35,722 bases of DNA from Phocaeicola sp. (GTDB taxonomy: Bacteria; Bacteroidota; Bacteroidia; Bacteroidales; Bacteroidaceae). The DNA is taken from positions 1 through 35,722 of the forward strand of contig JARIAN010000138.1 in assembly GCA_029257865.1 (NCBI GenBank). The letters are read 5' to 3'. Both the position numbers and the translations under genes were made by a program. The notes beneath the pieces were generated by a model. That model was not told the DNA's origin. It was given only the letters and a program-made list of their open reading frames with translations, and did not search any database. Below are positions 8,207 to 16,674 of the stretch, in pieces (the stretch's first letter is position 1; every line of letters starts with the position of its first letter).

Positions 8207-9931
8207 ATGAAAAAATATAGATATATTGCAGCATTGGCTGCGTTTATGAGTCTTACAACTGGTTGTTATGAATTGGATGTATATCCAGAAGACCAGTTAA
8301 GTGTGGGTACCTTTTGGAAGACTCAAGATCATGCAGATCAAATTATGATGGGTATATATAATATGTTACCTTCAGATGATGTTTTTGGGCGTCAGTTTGG
8401 TTTTGATTGTTTGGGAGGTATTGGTAGTGGATACGACCCCGCAGCTTACGATCAGATAGCCAAAGGAACTTATACTTCTACCTCTGGTTTAGTCGTAAAT
8501 AAGTTTAAAAAATTATATGAAGGTATTGCTCGTGCTAATTTGTTGCTTCAGAATGTAGATCGTTGTGACATGAGTGGTGAGTTGAAGGCTAGATATAAAG
8601 GCGAAGCAAGATTTTTACGTGCATTGTATTATTTTACATTGTTGGATTTCTTTGGCCCTGTGCCTGTTTATGATGAGTCGACTGTGATTGCAGAGGATTT
8701 TATGAACATGATGGAACCAAGAAGCTCAGTAGAAAAAGTAAGAGAATTTATTTTGGCTGATTTGGATAATGCCAAAGATCATTTGCCTATGGAGTGGGAT
8801 GGTCCTAATAAGGGACGTGCTATTGCAGGTGCCGCTATGGCATTGAAAGGAAAGGTCTTATTGTTTGCTCAGCAATATAAAGAAGCAGCTCAATGTTTTG
8901 AGGCTATTGTGCAAGGTAAGTATGGGAAGTTTGAACTTTATCCTGATTATGCTAATTTGTTTAAACCTGGTGGTGATGAAAGTAGCGAAATGATTTTCGC
9001 TGTTCAGAACATTGGTGGTGTTGGTCAGGATTTTGGTATGCCAACAACTTTTTATATGGGCACACGTGCTGCTTATGGTAGCTGTTGGAATAATGTAATG
9101 GCATCTACATCTTTGGTGGATAGTTATGAATGGAAAGATGGTAGACCTTTTGATTGGAATGAAGTTATTCCGGGATTCAATGAAAGCAATGAGGTTAAAA
9201 AGGCTACATTCTATTCTGTATTATCTAGCGATAAGAAAAGTGTGGAAAAATACACCGAGGTTCGTCAGAAATTATTGGAAATGTATGATAATCGTGACCC
9301 TCGAATGAAAGCCTCTTTGATTCTGCCTTATACATTCTTTGACGGCTGGGTTAAAAATGCTCCAAAGCGAACTGAATATGTTATTACAGCTAAGAAAGGG
9401 GAAACTCATGAAAATAATGGTTTTATTCGTGTTAATGGTAATTATGAATTGTATTTGTGGCGTAAATTTGTAGCTGAAGGCAATATGGGCGGGGCAATCA
9501 ACAACAGAGCCGACACTCCTATCAATTTTCCTATTATCCGTTTGGCCGATGTTTATTTAATGCTTGCTGAATGTTATAATCAAATGGAAAACGGCAATCA
9601 GGGCAAAGCTGTAGAATTTATAAATAAGGTTCGTGCGCGTGTTGGTATGCCTGGTTTGAATAGCGGTCCTGAATGGTTGAAAGCAACTTCTAAAGATGAA
9701 GTGTTTGCTCGTATTCGTCATGAACGTGCTGTTGAATTTGCTGCAGAAGGATTGAGTTTCAGTGATATGAAGCGTTGGAAACTTTTGGAAACATTGAATG
9801 GGGATGTGAAGGGATTTACTGGAAGCAAATATTATACTCGAGTAGTTAGAGACAGGGACTATCTATGGCCTATTCCTCAGTCTGAAATAGATAAGAATCC
9901 TAATTTGCTTCCTAATAATCCGGGATGGTAA
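8207..9931 (+). CDS. SusD/RagB-type surface glycan-binding lipoprotein
   Basis: The 574-residue protein has a lipoprotein signal (lipobox LTTGC, Cys near residue 20) and the SusD fold: N-terminal helices and TPR-like repeats (GEARFLRALYYFTLLDFFG), and a C-terminal block with ADVYLMLAECYNQ, FINKVRARVG and HERAVEFAAEGLSFSDMKRW. It ends in NNPGW, typical for the family. It caps the SusC barrel and binds the substrate oligosaccharide at the cell surface. It lies 12 nt after susC and is followed by a strong terminator, so it closes the regulator-susC-susD transcript. Confidence 0.96.
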   Translation: MKKYRYIAALAAFMSLTTGCYELDVYPEDQLSVGTFWKTQDHADQIMMGIYNMLPSDDVFGRQFGFDCLGGIGSGYDPAAYDQIAKGTYTSTSGLVVNKFKKLYEGIARANLLLQNVDRCDMSGELKARYKGEARFLRALYYFTLLDFFGPVPVYDESTVIAEDFMNMMEPRSSVEKVREFILADLDNAKDHLPMEWDGPNKGRAIAGAAMALKGKVLLFAQQYKEAAQCFEAIVQGKYGKFELYPDYANLFKPGGDESSEMIFAVQNIGGVGQDFGMPTTFYMGTRAAYGSCWNNVMASTSLVDSYEWKDGRPFDWNEVIPGFNESNEVKKATFYSVLSSDKKSVEKYTEVRQKLLEMYDNRDPRMKASLILPYTFFDGWVKNAPKRTEYVITAKKGETHENNGFIRVNGNYELYLWRKFVAEGNMGGAINNRADTPINFPIIRLADVYLMLAECYNQMENGNQGKAVEFINKVRARVGMPGLNSGPEWLKATSKDEVFARIRHERAVEFAAEGLSFSDMKRWKLLETLNGDVKGFTGSKYYTRVVRDRDYLWPIPQSEIDKNPNLLPNNPGW

Positions 9932-9981
9932 TTGGTTTTAAATCTTAACTATAGACCTATTGCTTCTGATGGATAGAAGAT

Positions 9982-10023
9982 AGCTCGTTATTGATGACGA
10001 CAAGTCAATAGCGAGCTTTTTTT
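9982..10023 (+). terminator. Rho-independent terminator after susD
   Basis: A 13-bp stem (9982-9994 with 10005-10017, one G-U pair) with a 10-nt loop is followed by eight T. It separates the SusCD transcript from the DUF2264 gene, which therefore needs its own promoter. I found no convincing TAnnTTTG box in 10024-10217. Confidence 0.9.
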
Positions 10024-10217
10024 GAATATGTAGTAGGTAATAATATTTTTTTGAGCAGTGAGTATATTGGTATCTGAGAAATATGAGTAACTTTATCGCC
10101 TGTAAATAAAAATTGTATTGATAGAGTTTTTTGTATTGGCTTTTGACAAATCAAGGTTATTGGTTCTTTGGGGACTTTTTTTCTATGAATTTGCGTAATA
10201 TTAATTAATTTAATAAG

Positions 10218-11459
10218 ATGAAAACAAGAATTATTATTTGGATTTTCTTGGTACTTCCTTTGGTTAGTACTTATGGACGAAAGAAGACAGTACAGACGGT
10301 ATCAGACCGTGAGGTATGGAGTGAATTATGCTTTAAAATAGCTCAACCTGTTTTGGAAAACATGAGTAAAGGCGAGTTGCAGAAAAACATGCATCTGGAA
10401 TTAAGTCCTACTTGGGATGGAAGAAATCAGAAAGTTGCTTATTTGGAAACTTTTGGCCGTTTGATGGCAGGGATTTCTCCTTGGTTATCATTGCCGGAGG
10501 ATGATACTAAAGAAGGAAAAATGCGTAAGCAGTTGAAAACATGGGCTATTCAGTCTTATAAAAATGCGGTAGATCCGAAAAATCCTGATTATTTGTTATG
10601 GAAAGGAGAGGCTCAAATTCTGGTGGATGCGGCTTATTTGGCCGAAAGCTTTTTACGTGCTCCTGAGGCTACTTGGGAACAGTTGGACCAAGTGACAAGA
10701 GAAAGATATATCGAATGTTTCAAAGGACTGCGTGTTATTCGTCCTGCTTATAACAATTGGCTGCTGTTTAGAGCGATGATTGAATCATTCTTGCTTTCTG
10801 TAGGAGAGGAAGTTGACCATTATGTATTGTCGGTATCTGTAAATAAAATCAATGAGTGGTATCTGAGTGATGGATGGTATAGTGATGGACCTGAGTTTGC
10901 ATTGGATTATTATAATTCCTATGTCATTCATCCGATGTATGTAGAAATATTGGAAACTTGCAAGAAGTATAAGTTCTGGACTACGGTCAGTCTTGATTTG
11001 GCAATTAAACGTATGCAACGTTTTAATTCTTTTATTGAAAGATTGATTTCTCCGGAAGGTACTTATCCTGCCTTTGGCCGTTCTGTAGTATATCGTATGG
11101 GCGCATTCCAGTCTTTGGCCTTGGCTGCTTGGAAATATGGTCTGCCTGAAGGATTGAGTAATGGTCAGGTGAGAAGTGCATTGACTGCTGTAATGAAAAA
11201 TATGTTTTCGATAGAAGGAAACTTTGATGAAGAGAACTTTTTACGACTTGGATTTGTTGGCCACCAGCCTAATCTGTCGAATTATTATACAAATAATGGA
11301 AGTTTGTATATGACTTCATTGGTGTTTATGCCGCTCGGATTAAGTCCAACAGATGCTTTTTGGACTGATCCTGCTGCTCCTTGGACTTCTCAGAAAGCAT
11401 GGTCTGGAAAGGAGTTCCCAATTGACGGACATCATTCATTGCGAACAAATTCAAAGTGA
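10218..11459 (+). CDS. Exported DUF2264-family protein, probable uronate-glycan hydrolase
   Basis: The 413-residue protein begins with a signal peptide (residues 1-20, MKTRIIIWIFLVLPLVSTYG) and is otherwise helical and rich in Trp and Tyr, as in alpha/alpha-barrel carbohydrate enzymes. Recognisable DUF2264 blocks are LETFGRLMAGISPWL, NNWLLFRAMIE, YSDGPEFALDYYNSYVIHPM and GRSVVYRMGAFQ. From memory, DUF2264 members include beta-glucuronidases assigned to GH154; I cannot verify that here, and activity on this substrate is inference. In this locus it would act in the periplasm on oligosaccharides made by the PL8 lyase, filling the role usually played by GH88 unsaturated glucuronyl hydrolases, which are absent. 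It is a single-gene transcript bounded by terminators on both sides. Confidence 0.85.
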   Translation: MKTRIIIWIFLVLPLVSTYGRKKTVQTVSDREVWSELCFKIAQPVLENMSKGELQKNMHLELSPTWDGRNQKVAYLETFGRLMAGISPWLSLPEDDTKEGKMRKQLKTWAIQSYKNAVDPKNPDYLLWKGEAQILVDAAYLAESFLRAPEATWEQLDQVTRERYIECFKGLRVIRPAYNNWLLFRAMIESFLLSVGEEVDHYVLSVSVNKINEWYLSDGWYSDGPEFALDYYNSYVIHPMYVEILETCKKYKFWTTVSLDLAIKRMQRFNSFIERLISPEGTYPAFGRSVVYRMGAFQSLALAAWKYGLPEGLSNGQVRSALTAVMKNMFSIEGNFDEENFLRLGFVGHQPNLSNYYTNNGSLYMTSLVFMPLGLSPTDAFWTDPAAPWTSQKAWSGKEFPIDGHHSLRTNSK

Positions 11460-11470
11460 TTAGAGGATGA

Positions 11471-11513
11471 AAAACATCCGGCAGTTGGCTTTCCAGCTGT
11501 CGGATGTTTTTTT
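11471..11513 (+). terminator. Rho-independent terminator after the DUF2264 gene
   Basis: A 16-bp stem (11473-11488 with 11493-11508) with two G-U pairs and a 4-nt loop is followed by seven T. It lies between two convergent genes and ends 6 nt before the stop of the minus-strand YhcH-family gene. Confidence 0.9.
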
Positions 11514-11519
11514 GTGTGA

Positions 11520-12122
11520 TTATTTGATGTAATCGAGTTTGATTACAATGACTCTGATATCTTGAGGTCCTTCATCGGTCTGAACTTTGGCGATGTGCCA
11601 GTCGGATGGAAAGAAAAGGAAGAATCGGTTTGGAGTGGAGTCTATAAACATCACCTTATCTTTTTCAAATGAGTAAGCTTGAAAATCTGGTTTGTAAGGC
11701 CGGCTAGGGAAAGTGTAGTCATGGTCTGGCAAGCCAAATCGTTCAGTGCCTTTTACTACAAACTGGAAGTCAATGTGGCTGAAATGAGATTCTGCAACAC
11801 GTTTTTCCAAAGGGTCATTGGTGGTATCTTCTACCGATGCTACCAGGTTGGAGCCTTCTATATTATGACGTCCGGCAGCTATTTTTGTCAGGTCATGAGT
11901 GGCTAGCCATTGAAACATTGCATCCCATTGTTCTTGGTTTTTGTGATACTGGTCGTAAAACTCGTTGAGGTTGGTGCATACATCAGGTAAAGCCTTAAAT
12001 CCGTTGCTCCAGCTTCTGGCAAGAGTCCATTTCATGATTTCTGCATTAGTTTGAGCATTGGCGGCAAAAGGAGCGAATGCAAATAGCACAATGATAAGTG
12101 CAAGAGATTTTAGTGTTTTCAT
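11520..12122 (-). CDS. Exported YhcH/YjgK/YiaL (DUF386) family protein
   Basis: The 200-residue protein has a clear signal peptide (cleavage after AANAQ). The mature part matches the YhcH/YiaL/EbgC cupin-like family: ESHFSHIDFQFVVKGTERFG corresponds to the conserved H-x-D-x-Q region with metal ligands, and FFLFFPSDWHIAKVQ to the second metal-site block. Family members occur in sialate, gluconate and plant-sugar catabolic operons and are thought to act on sugars as isomerase- or mutarotase-like proteins; most are cytoplasmic, so export here is notable. It is convergent with the DUF2264 gene, so it is part of the locus by position and not by transcript. A -7-like TAACTTTG sits upstream (12154-12161, minus). 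Reaction unknown. Confidence 0.83.
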   Translation of the reverse strand: MKTLKSLALIIVLFAFAPFAANAQTNAEIMKWTLARSWSNGFKALPDVCTNLNEFYDQYHKNQEQWDAMFQWLATHDLTKIAAGRHNIEGSNLVASVEDTTNDPLEKRVAESHFSHIDFQFVVKGTERFGLPDHDYTFPSRPYKPDFQAYSFEKDKVMFIDSTPNRFFLFFPSDWHIAKVQTDEGPQDIRVIVIKLDYIK

Positions 12123-12153
12123 TATTGTTTATGTAAAATGTTTAACTGATAGG

Positions 12154-12161
12154 CAAAGTTA
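12154..12161 (-). promoter_or_regulatory. -7 element of the YhcH-family gene promoter
   Basis: On the minus strand this is TAACTTTG, a full match to TAnnTTTG, 31 nt upstream of the start codon. No TTG is found at the expected distance, so only half of the promoter is supported. Confidence 0.5.
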
Positions 12162-12302
12162 GGTATTTTTTACAAAGGAAGAATCGGATATAATGTAAAA
12201 TCGCTTGAGAGTTTCTTTTCAGAACTCAATTCGGTAAGAGATAGATGTATATTGGAAAAGATGATGACGAAAGAGGAAAAGGATAAATCATCATATAAGG
12301 AG

Positions 12303-12376
12303 TGGAGCATGCGAGACTCGAACTCGCCACCTCGACACTGCCAGTGTCGCGCTCTAGCCAGATGAGCTAATGCCCC
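12303..12376 (-). tRNA. tRNA-Ala (anticodon GGC)
   Basis: The minus strand folds as a 74-nt cloverleaf. The acceptor stem GGGGCAT pairs with ATGCTCC, with A as discriminator. The anticodon stem CGACA/TGTCG encloses the loop CTGGCAG, giving anticodon GGC, which reads GCC alanine codons. The T arm has GCGAG, loop TTCGAGT, CTCGC. The 3' CCA is not encoded (the next bases are CT), so it must be added afterwards. A -7-like TATCTTTG at 12393-12400 (minus) lies 16 nt upstream. Confidence 0.95.
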
Positions 12377-12392
12377 TTAGGTTTTGATGTCG

Positions 12393-12400
12393 CAAAGATA
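12393..12400 (-). promoter_or_regulatory. -7 element of the tRNA-Ala promoter
   Basis: On the minus strand this is TATCTTTG, placing the start about 10 nt upstream of the mature tRNA. No clear -33 TTG is seen. Confidence 0.5.
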
Positions 12401-12508
12401 AGCATAAATTTGATAAGAGAAAGCTATTGGCTATTTTTTTTTGAAAGATTTATGAAGTTGAGTTTTCGATTTTTAGGATTTAAGAAGATAGCAGATACGA
12501 ATTTGTTA

Positions 12509-12516
12509 TAACTTTG
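12509..12516 (+). promoter_or_regulatory. -7 element upstream of the EamA transporter gene
   Basis: TAACTTTG is a full match to TAnnTTTG, 27 nt before the ATG at 12544. No TTG is present at the usual 19-nt distance. Confidence 0.5.
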
Positions 12517-12543
12517 CATTTCGGAAAATAAATCTCTTTCACA

Positions 12544-13467
12544 ATGAATAATTTTAAAGGCATATTGTTTGCCATCATATCTTCAGCTACTTTTGGCTTG
12601 GTGCCATTGTTTTCATTGATTCCGCTGCAGGCGGGAATGTCTTCTTCTTCGATTCTTTTTTATCGTATGGGCTTTTCAGCCGTGATGATGGGTTTGTTGA
12701 ATCTTTGTTTACGAAAGCAATTCAAGATACCGGTGCGCAGTTTGGGGATGGTAGTCATATTGGGCTTCTTGTATGGTTGCACTTCTATGTGGCTACTTCT
12801 TTCTTATAATTATATCCCAACAGGATTGGCTACTACGGTGCATTTTCTTTATCCGTTGGTAGTTACTTTGTCCATGGTCTTTTTATTTAAGGAAACAAAC
12901 TCCATTTGGATATTTGTTTCTATTGTAATGTCGTTGTGTGGAGTGGCTTTAATGGTCAGTAGTGATGGTACTGCTGTCAATGCATCTAGAGGACTGTTCT
13001 ATGTCGGTATCACGGTGTTTTCTTATGCTTTTTACATTGTGGGTGTGATGAAAAGCAAGGCGTCCAAGATTGATTCAATGGTGCTTACTTTTTATGTGCT
13101 ATGTTGTGCGTCGATTATTTTTGCTGTCTTTTCTTTTGTTACTGCCGGGCAGATAGAGCCGATACGTGATGGCTATCTGTTGGGAGATTTTCTGTTGTTG
13201 GCATTGCTTCCTACAGTCGTTTCTAACCTTACGTTAATTTTGGCCATCAAGAACATTGGCTCTACCATGACTTCCATTTTAGGTTCGATGGAACCGCTTA
13301 CAGCCGTATTGATAGGTGTGTTGCATTTTGATGAAGATTTCACTTGGTCTACATTAGTCGGGTTGTTACTAGTTATCATTTCAGTGGTGATTGTGATTTT
13401 GCAGAGCAAGAAGGCTGCTTCTAAAGTTAATAATGTAGTGGAAGTTTCTGAAGATATGAATATTTGA
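12544..13467 (+). CDS. EamA/DMT-superfamily inner-membrane transporter
   Basis: The 307-residue protein has about ten hydrophobic helices arranged as two repeated EamA halves (from about residues 5 and 150), the layout of drug/metabolite exporters. The first half starts GILFAIISSATFGLVPLFSL. The second ends with LGSMEPLTAVLIGVLHF, the family's conserved penultimate-helix block. Members export amino acids, nucleosides or other small metabolites; the substrate here cannot be inferred. The hydrophilic C-terminus (KKAASKVNNVVEVSEDMNI) would be cytoplasmic. The GNAT gene starts 23 nt downstream and is probably co-transcribed. Confidence 0.9.
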   Translation: MNNFKGILFAIISSATFGLVPLFSLIPLQAGMSSSSILFYRMGFSAVMMGLLNLCLRKQFKIPVRSLGMVVILGFLYGCTSMWLLLSYNYIPTGLATTVHFLYPLVVTLSMVFLFKETNSIWIFVSIVMSLCGVALMVSSDGTAVNASRGLFYVGITVFSYAFYIVGVMKSKASKIDSMVLTFYVLCCASIIFAVFSFVTAGQIEPIRDGYLLGDFLLLALLPTVVSNLTLILAIKNIGSTMTSILGSMEPLTAVLIGVLHFDEDFTWSTLVGLLLVIISVVIVILQSKKAASKVNNVVEVSEDMNI

Positions 13468-13490
13468 CAAAATAAAGAAAATATAGATTT

Positions 13491-14024
13491 ATGGAGAATA
13501 GCAACTTAAAAATCCGTCGGGCAACATTGGCTGATACAGATCGTCTGATGGAGATATTTGAGGTAGCGCGTAATTTTATGAAAGTTACCGGAAACCCGAA
13601 TCAATGGATTAACGGCTATCCGGAACGTAAGTTGGTGGAAGATGGGATATGTAGTGGGCATTGCTATGTGATGGAACAGGAAAACAGGCATACGGTTGTA
13701 GCTACATTTTGTTATATCAAGGAGCCGGATCCTAATTATACTGTGATAGAAGGCGGTGAGTGGTTGAATGATGAGCCGTATGCAGTGATTCACCGATTGG
13801 CATCCGATGGTACTTGTCATGGGGTGTTTGATGCTTGTCTTGCTTGGTCGGAAGCCAGATGTTCAAACTTGAGAGTGGATACCCATACCGATAATCGGGT
13901 GATGCAGCAGTTGTTGATGAAGGTCGGTTTTCAACGTTGCGGCATTATCTATGTAGCAAATGGGACACCTAGAATCGCTTTTCAGCGGGTGGTTGATTCA
14001 CATTTGGGGGGGGACTTTCCTTAA
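13491..14024 (+). CDS. GNAT-family N-acetyltransferase
   Basis: The 177-residue protein fits the GNAT fold. It begins LKIRRATLADTDRLMEIFEVAR (beta1-alpha1) and ends with the NRVMQQLLMKVGFQRCGIIYV block (beta6-beta7). The acetyl-CoA loop, normally R/QxxGxG/A, is weak (HRLASDGTCHGV), as in many Bacteroidales relatives. Such enzymes transfer an acetyl group from acetyl-CoA to an amine; the acceptor is unknown. It sits 23 nt after the EamA gene, so the pair may handle one small molecule. The last codons cross a run of eight G at 14006-14013, a potential slippage site affecting only the final residues. Confidence 0.88.
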   Translation: MENSNLKIRRATLADTDRLMEIFEVARNFMKVTGNPNQWINGYPERKLVEDGICSGHCYVMEQENRHTVVATFCYIKEPDPNYTVIEGGEWLNDEPYAVIHRLASDGTCHGVFDACLAWSEARCSNLRVDTHTDNRVMQQLLMKVGFQRCGIIYVANGTPRIAFQRVVDSHLGGDFP

Positions 14025-14136
14025 TAAAGATTAAAACGGATATATTTTCCACTGGAAATTTTCTTCTTATGATAAAATGTATTTTCTTTGCAATAGTTTC
14101 TTATGGAAAATAAATGTAAAGGAAAATTTTTGTAAT

Positions 14137-16602
14137 ATGAAGATAGTTATTGTAGGAGGTGTTGCCGGTGGAGCTACTGCAGCAGCTCGTATTCGCAGAA
14201 ATACAGAGAAGGCAGAAATCATTCTATTTGAAAAGGGAGCGCATATATCTTATGCCAATTGTGGTTTGCCTTATTATTTGGGTGGAGTCATTAACGACCG
14301 CGACCGTCTTTTTGTGCAAACACCGGAGGCTTTCGGCCGTCGTTTTAATATAGATGTGCGCACTCATTCGGAAGTAACTGCCATTGATGTGGCATCGCGT
14401 CGAGTAACAGTTGTCACATCCGATGGAAAGACTTATTCGGAAAGTTATGATAGATTGCTGCTTTCTCCGGGCGCTTCTCCTGTCCGTCCGCCGTTGCCAG
14501 GTATTGACACTAAAGGAATCTTTACTTTGAGAAATGTGGCAGATACTGACCGTATCAAGTCGTATATGCAATCGCACAAGGTGAAGCGTGCTGTTATTGT
14601 GGGCGGTGGTTTTATAGGTTTGGAGATGGCTGAAAACTTGCAACATGCTGGTGCGGAAGTGGCAGTGGTGGAAATGGCCAATCAGGTGATGGGACCGGTA
14701 GATTATTCCATGGCGGCATTGGTGCATGAGCATTTGCTGCAAAAAGGAGTAAAGTTATATTTGGAACAGGCTGTAGAATCGTTTGAAGAAACGTCTGAAG
14801 GGGTGAAGGTGAAGTTTCGTTCGGGAATTAATCTGGATGCAGATTTGGTTATCTTGTCGATTGGAGTGCGTGCTGAAACTCGTTTGGCTACAGAAGCCGG
14901 GCTGAAGTTGGGTGAGATGAAAGGAATCTATGTCAATGAATATTTGCAGACTTCCGATGAGCATGTTTATGCAGTGGGAGATGCCATTGAGTACCCGCAT
15001 CCAGTGACTGGAAAGCCGTGGCTAAATTTCCTTGCTGGTCCAGCTAATCGTCAGGCGCGTATCGTAGCCGACAATATGGTCTTTGGCAACCGAGTGCGGT
15101 ATGAAGGCTCTATTGGTACTGCCATCGCCAAAGTTTTCGATCAAACGGTTGCTTCTACCGGCTTGCCAGCCAAGCGACTGAAACAGATGGATATTCCATA
15201 TCTTTCGGCTACTATCCACTCTGGATCTCATGCAGGATATTATCCGGCAGCATCACAAATGGATATTAAGGTTACTTTTTCACCTGTAGACGGTAAATTA
15301 TACGGAGCACAGATTGTTGGGTATGATGGTGTAGATAAGCGCATTGATGAGTTTGCGCTGGTTATCAAGCGCGGAGGTACGGTTTATGATTTGACTTGCT
15401 TGGAGCACGCTTATGCTCCGCCTTTCTCGTCGGCAAAAGATCCAGTAGCAGTAGCTGGCTATGTAGCCGGGAATATATTAAGCGGAAAGGTGATTCCTCT
15501 GTATTGGAGGGAATTGCAACAAGCCGATTTATCGAAGGTAACATTGGTTGATGTACGTACTGCCGATGAGTTTGCATTAGGAGGAATACCTGGAGCCATC
15601 AATATTCCGTTGGATGAGTTGAGAGAACGCATGAAGGAGATTCCTACCGATAAGCCGGCTTATTTGTATTGTGGTATTGGACTGAGAGGTTACCTGGCTT
15701 CTAATATATTAAAGGAAAATGGTTTCTCTGAAGTGAGAAATCTGGTAGGAGGACTGAAGACTTATAAGGCTGCGGTGGCAAAGGTAACTACCCCTCAATG
15801 GACTGATACGAAAATGAAGGTTCAAGAGGAAAAGGATTCGAGTGCTTGTAGTATTGTGTCGCCTTCGGATGCAAAATTGCTTACGGTAGATGCTTGTGGG
15901 TTACAGTGTCCTGGCCCTATACTGAAGTTGAAGAAAACAGTAGAGGAAATGAGAGCTGGCGACCGTTTGGAAATTCAAGCTACAGATGCTGGATTCCCTC
16001 GTGATGCGGAGTCGTGGTGCCGTTCTACAGGAAACAAGTTCTTGAAATCTGAGGCAGGCGCAGGATTTTATAAAGTGTTGATAGAAAAGTCAACTCCTTG
16101 TGCTGCGGAAGCTTTGAAAACGGATATTTCAGCCAAAGGAAAGACTTTTATCATGTTCAACGATGATTTGGACAAGGCTTTGGCTACCTTTATTTTGGCA
16201 AACGGTGCAGCAGCAACCGGACAGAAGGTAACAATTTTTTTCACGTTCTGGGGATTGAATACTATCAAGAAGGTGAAGAAGCCTAAGATGAAGAAAGATA
16301 TTTTTGGGCGTATGTTCGGAATGATGCTTCCGTCGAGTTCTTTGTCGTTGAAGTTGTCAAAGATGAATATGTTTGGAATGGGTTCTCGCATGATGCGTTA
16401 TCTGATGAAAGTGAAAGGAGTAGATTCATTGGAATCTCTCCGCCAGCAGGCTATCGACAATGGAGTGGAATTTATTGCCTGTCAAATGTCGATGGATGTG
16501 ATGGGGGTGCATCGTGACGAGTTGCTTGATAATGTGACTGTTGGTGGCGTAGCTACTTACATGGAGCGTGCCGAGCAGTCGAATGTGAACTTGTTCATGT
16601 AA
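14137..16602 (+). CDS. Four-domain sulfur-handling flavoprotein: CoA-disulfide reductase-like, rhodanese, TusA-like, DsrE-like
   Basis: I place the start at 14137, where MKIVIVGGVAGGATAAARIR begins the FAD-binding fold; the upstream extension to 14077 is not family-like. Residues 1-450 are a pyridine nucleotide-disulfide oxidoreductase of the CoA-disulfide/persulfide reductase group with the single redox Cys42 (SYANCGLPYY). Residues about 460-555 are a rhodanese domain with Cys512 in YCGIGLRG. Residues about 585-655 are a TusA/SirA-like domain with Cys591 in the CPGP motif. Residues about 665-821 are a DsrE/DsrF-like domain. Together they could accept, relay and reduce persulfide sulfur in the cytoplasm, using NAD(P)H and CoA. 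Multi-domain fusions of this kind are known in anaerobes; the physiological sulfur source is not evident. A terminator follows, then a MarR gene. Confidence 0.92.
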   Translation: MKIVIVGGVAGGATAAARIRRNTEKAEIILFEKGAHISYANCGLPYYLGGVINDRDRLFVQTPEAFGRRFNIDVRTHSEVTAIDVASRRVTVVTSDGKTYSESYDRLLLSPGASPVRPPLPGIDTKGIFTLRNVADTDRIKSYMQSHKVKRAVIVGGGFIGLEMAENLQHAGAEVAVVEMANQVMGPVDYSMAALVHEHLLQKGVKLYLEQAVESFEETSEGVKVKFRSGINLDADLVILSIGVRAETRLATEAGLKLGEMKGIYVNEYLQTSDEHVYAVGDAIEYPHPVTGKPWLNFLAGPANRQARIVADNMVFGNRVRYEGSIGTAIAKVFDQTVASTGLPAKRLKQMDIPYLSATIHSGSHAGYYPAASQMDIKVTFSPVDGKLYGAQIVGYDGVDKRIDEFALVIKRGGTVYDLTCLEHAYAPPFSSAKDPVAVAGYVAGNILSGKVIPLYWRELQQADLSKVTLVDVRTADEFALGGIPGAINIPLDELRERMKEIPTDKPAYLYCGIGLRGYLASNILKENGFSEVRNLVGGLKTYKAAVAKVTTPQWTDTKMKVQEEKDSSACSIVSPSDAKLLTVDACGLQCPGPILKLKKTVEEMRAGDRLEIQATDAGFPRDAESWCRSTGNKFLKSEAGAGFYKVLIEKSTPCAAEALKTDISAKGKTFIMFNDDLDKALATFILANGAAATGQKVTIFFTFWGLNTIKKVKKPKMKKDIFGRMFGMMLPSSSLSLKLSKMNMFGMGSRMMRYLMKVKGVDSLESLRQQAIDNGVEFIACQMSMDVMGVHRDELLDNVTVGGVATYMERAEQSNVNLFM

Positions 16603-16631
16603 AAGAATAAATTGGTTTTAATATTGGGTGA

Positions 16632-16665
16632 GACTGGGCGGCTGGAGAAAGTCGTCCGGTCTTTT
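16632..16665 (+). terminator. Rho-independent terminator after the sulfur flavoprotein gene
   Basis: A 12-bp stem (16632-16643 with 16650-16661, three G-U pairs) with loop GGAGAA is followed by TTTT. It ends only 10 nt before the proposed MarR start, so MarR would depend on readthrough or on a promoter overlapping this hairpin. Confidence 0.75.
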
Positions 16666-16674
16666 CCGCTATGA

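Noticed and set aside
14077-14136. Upstream ATG extending the sulfur flavoprotein by 20 residues
   Set aside because: The FAD-binding motif normally begins within the first residues, as it does from ATG 14137, and the extension is not family-like.
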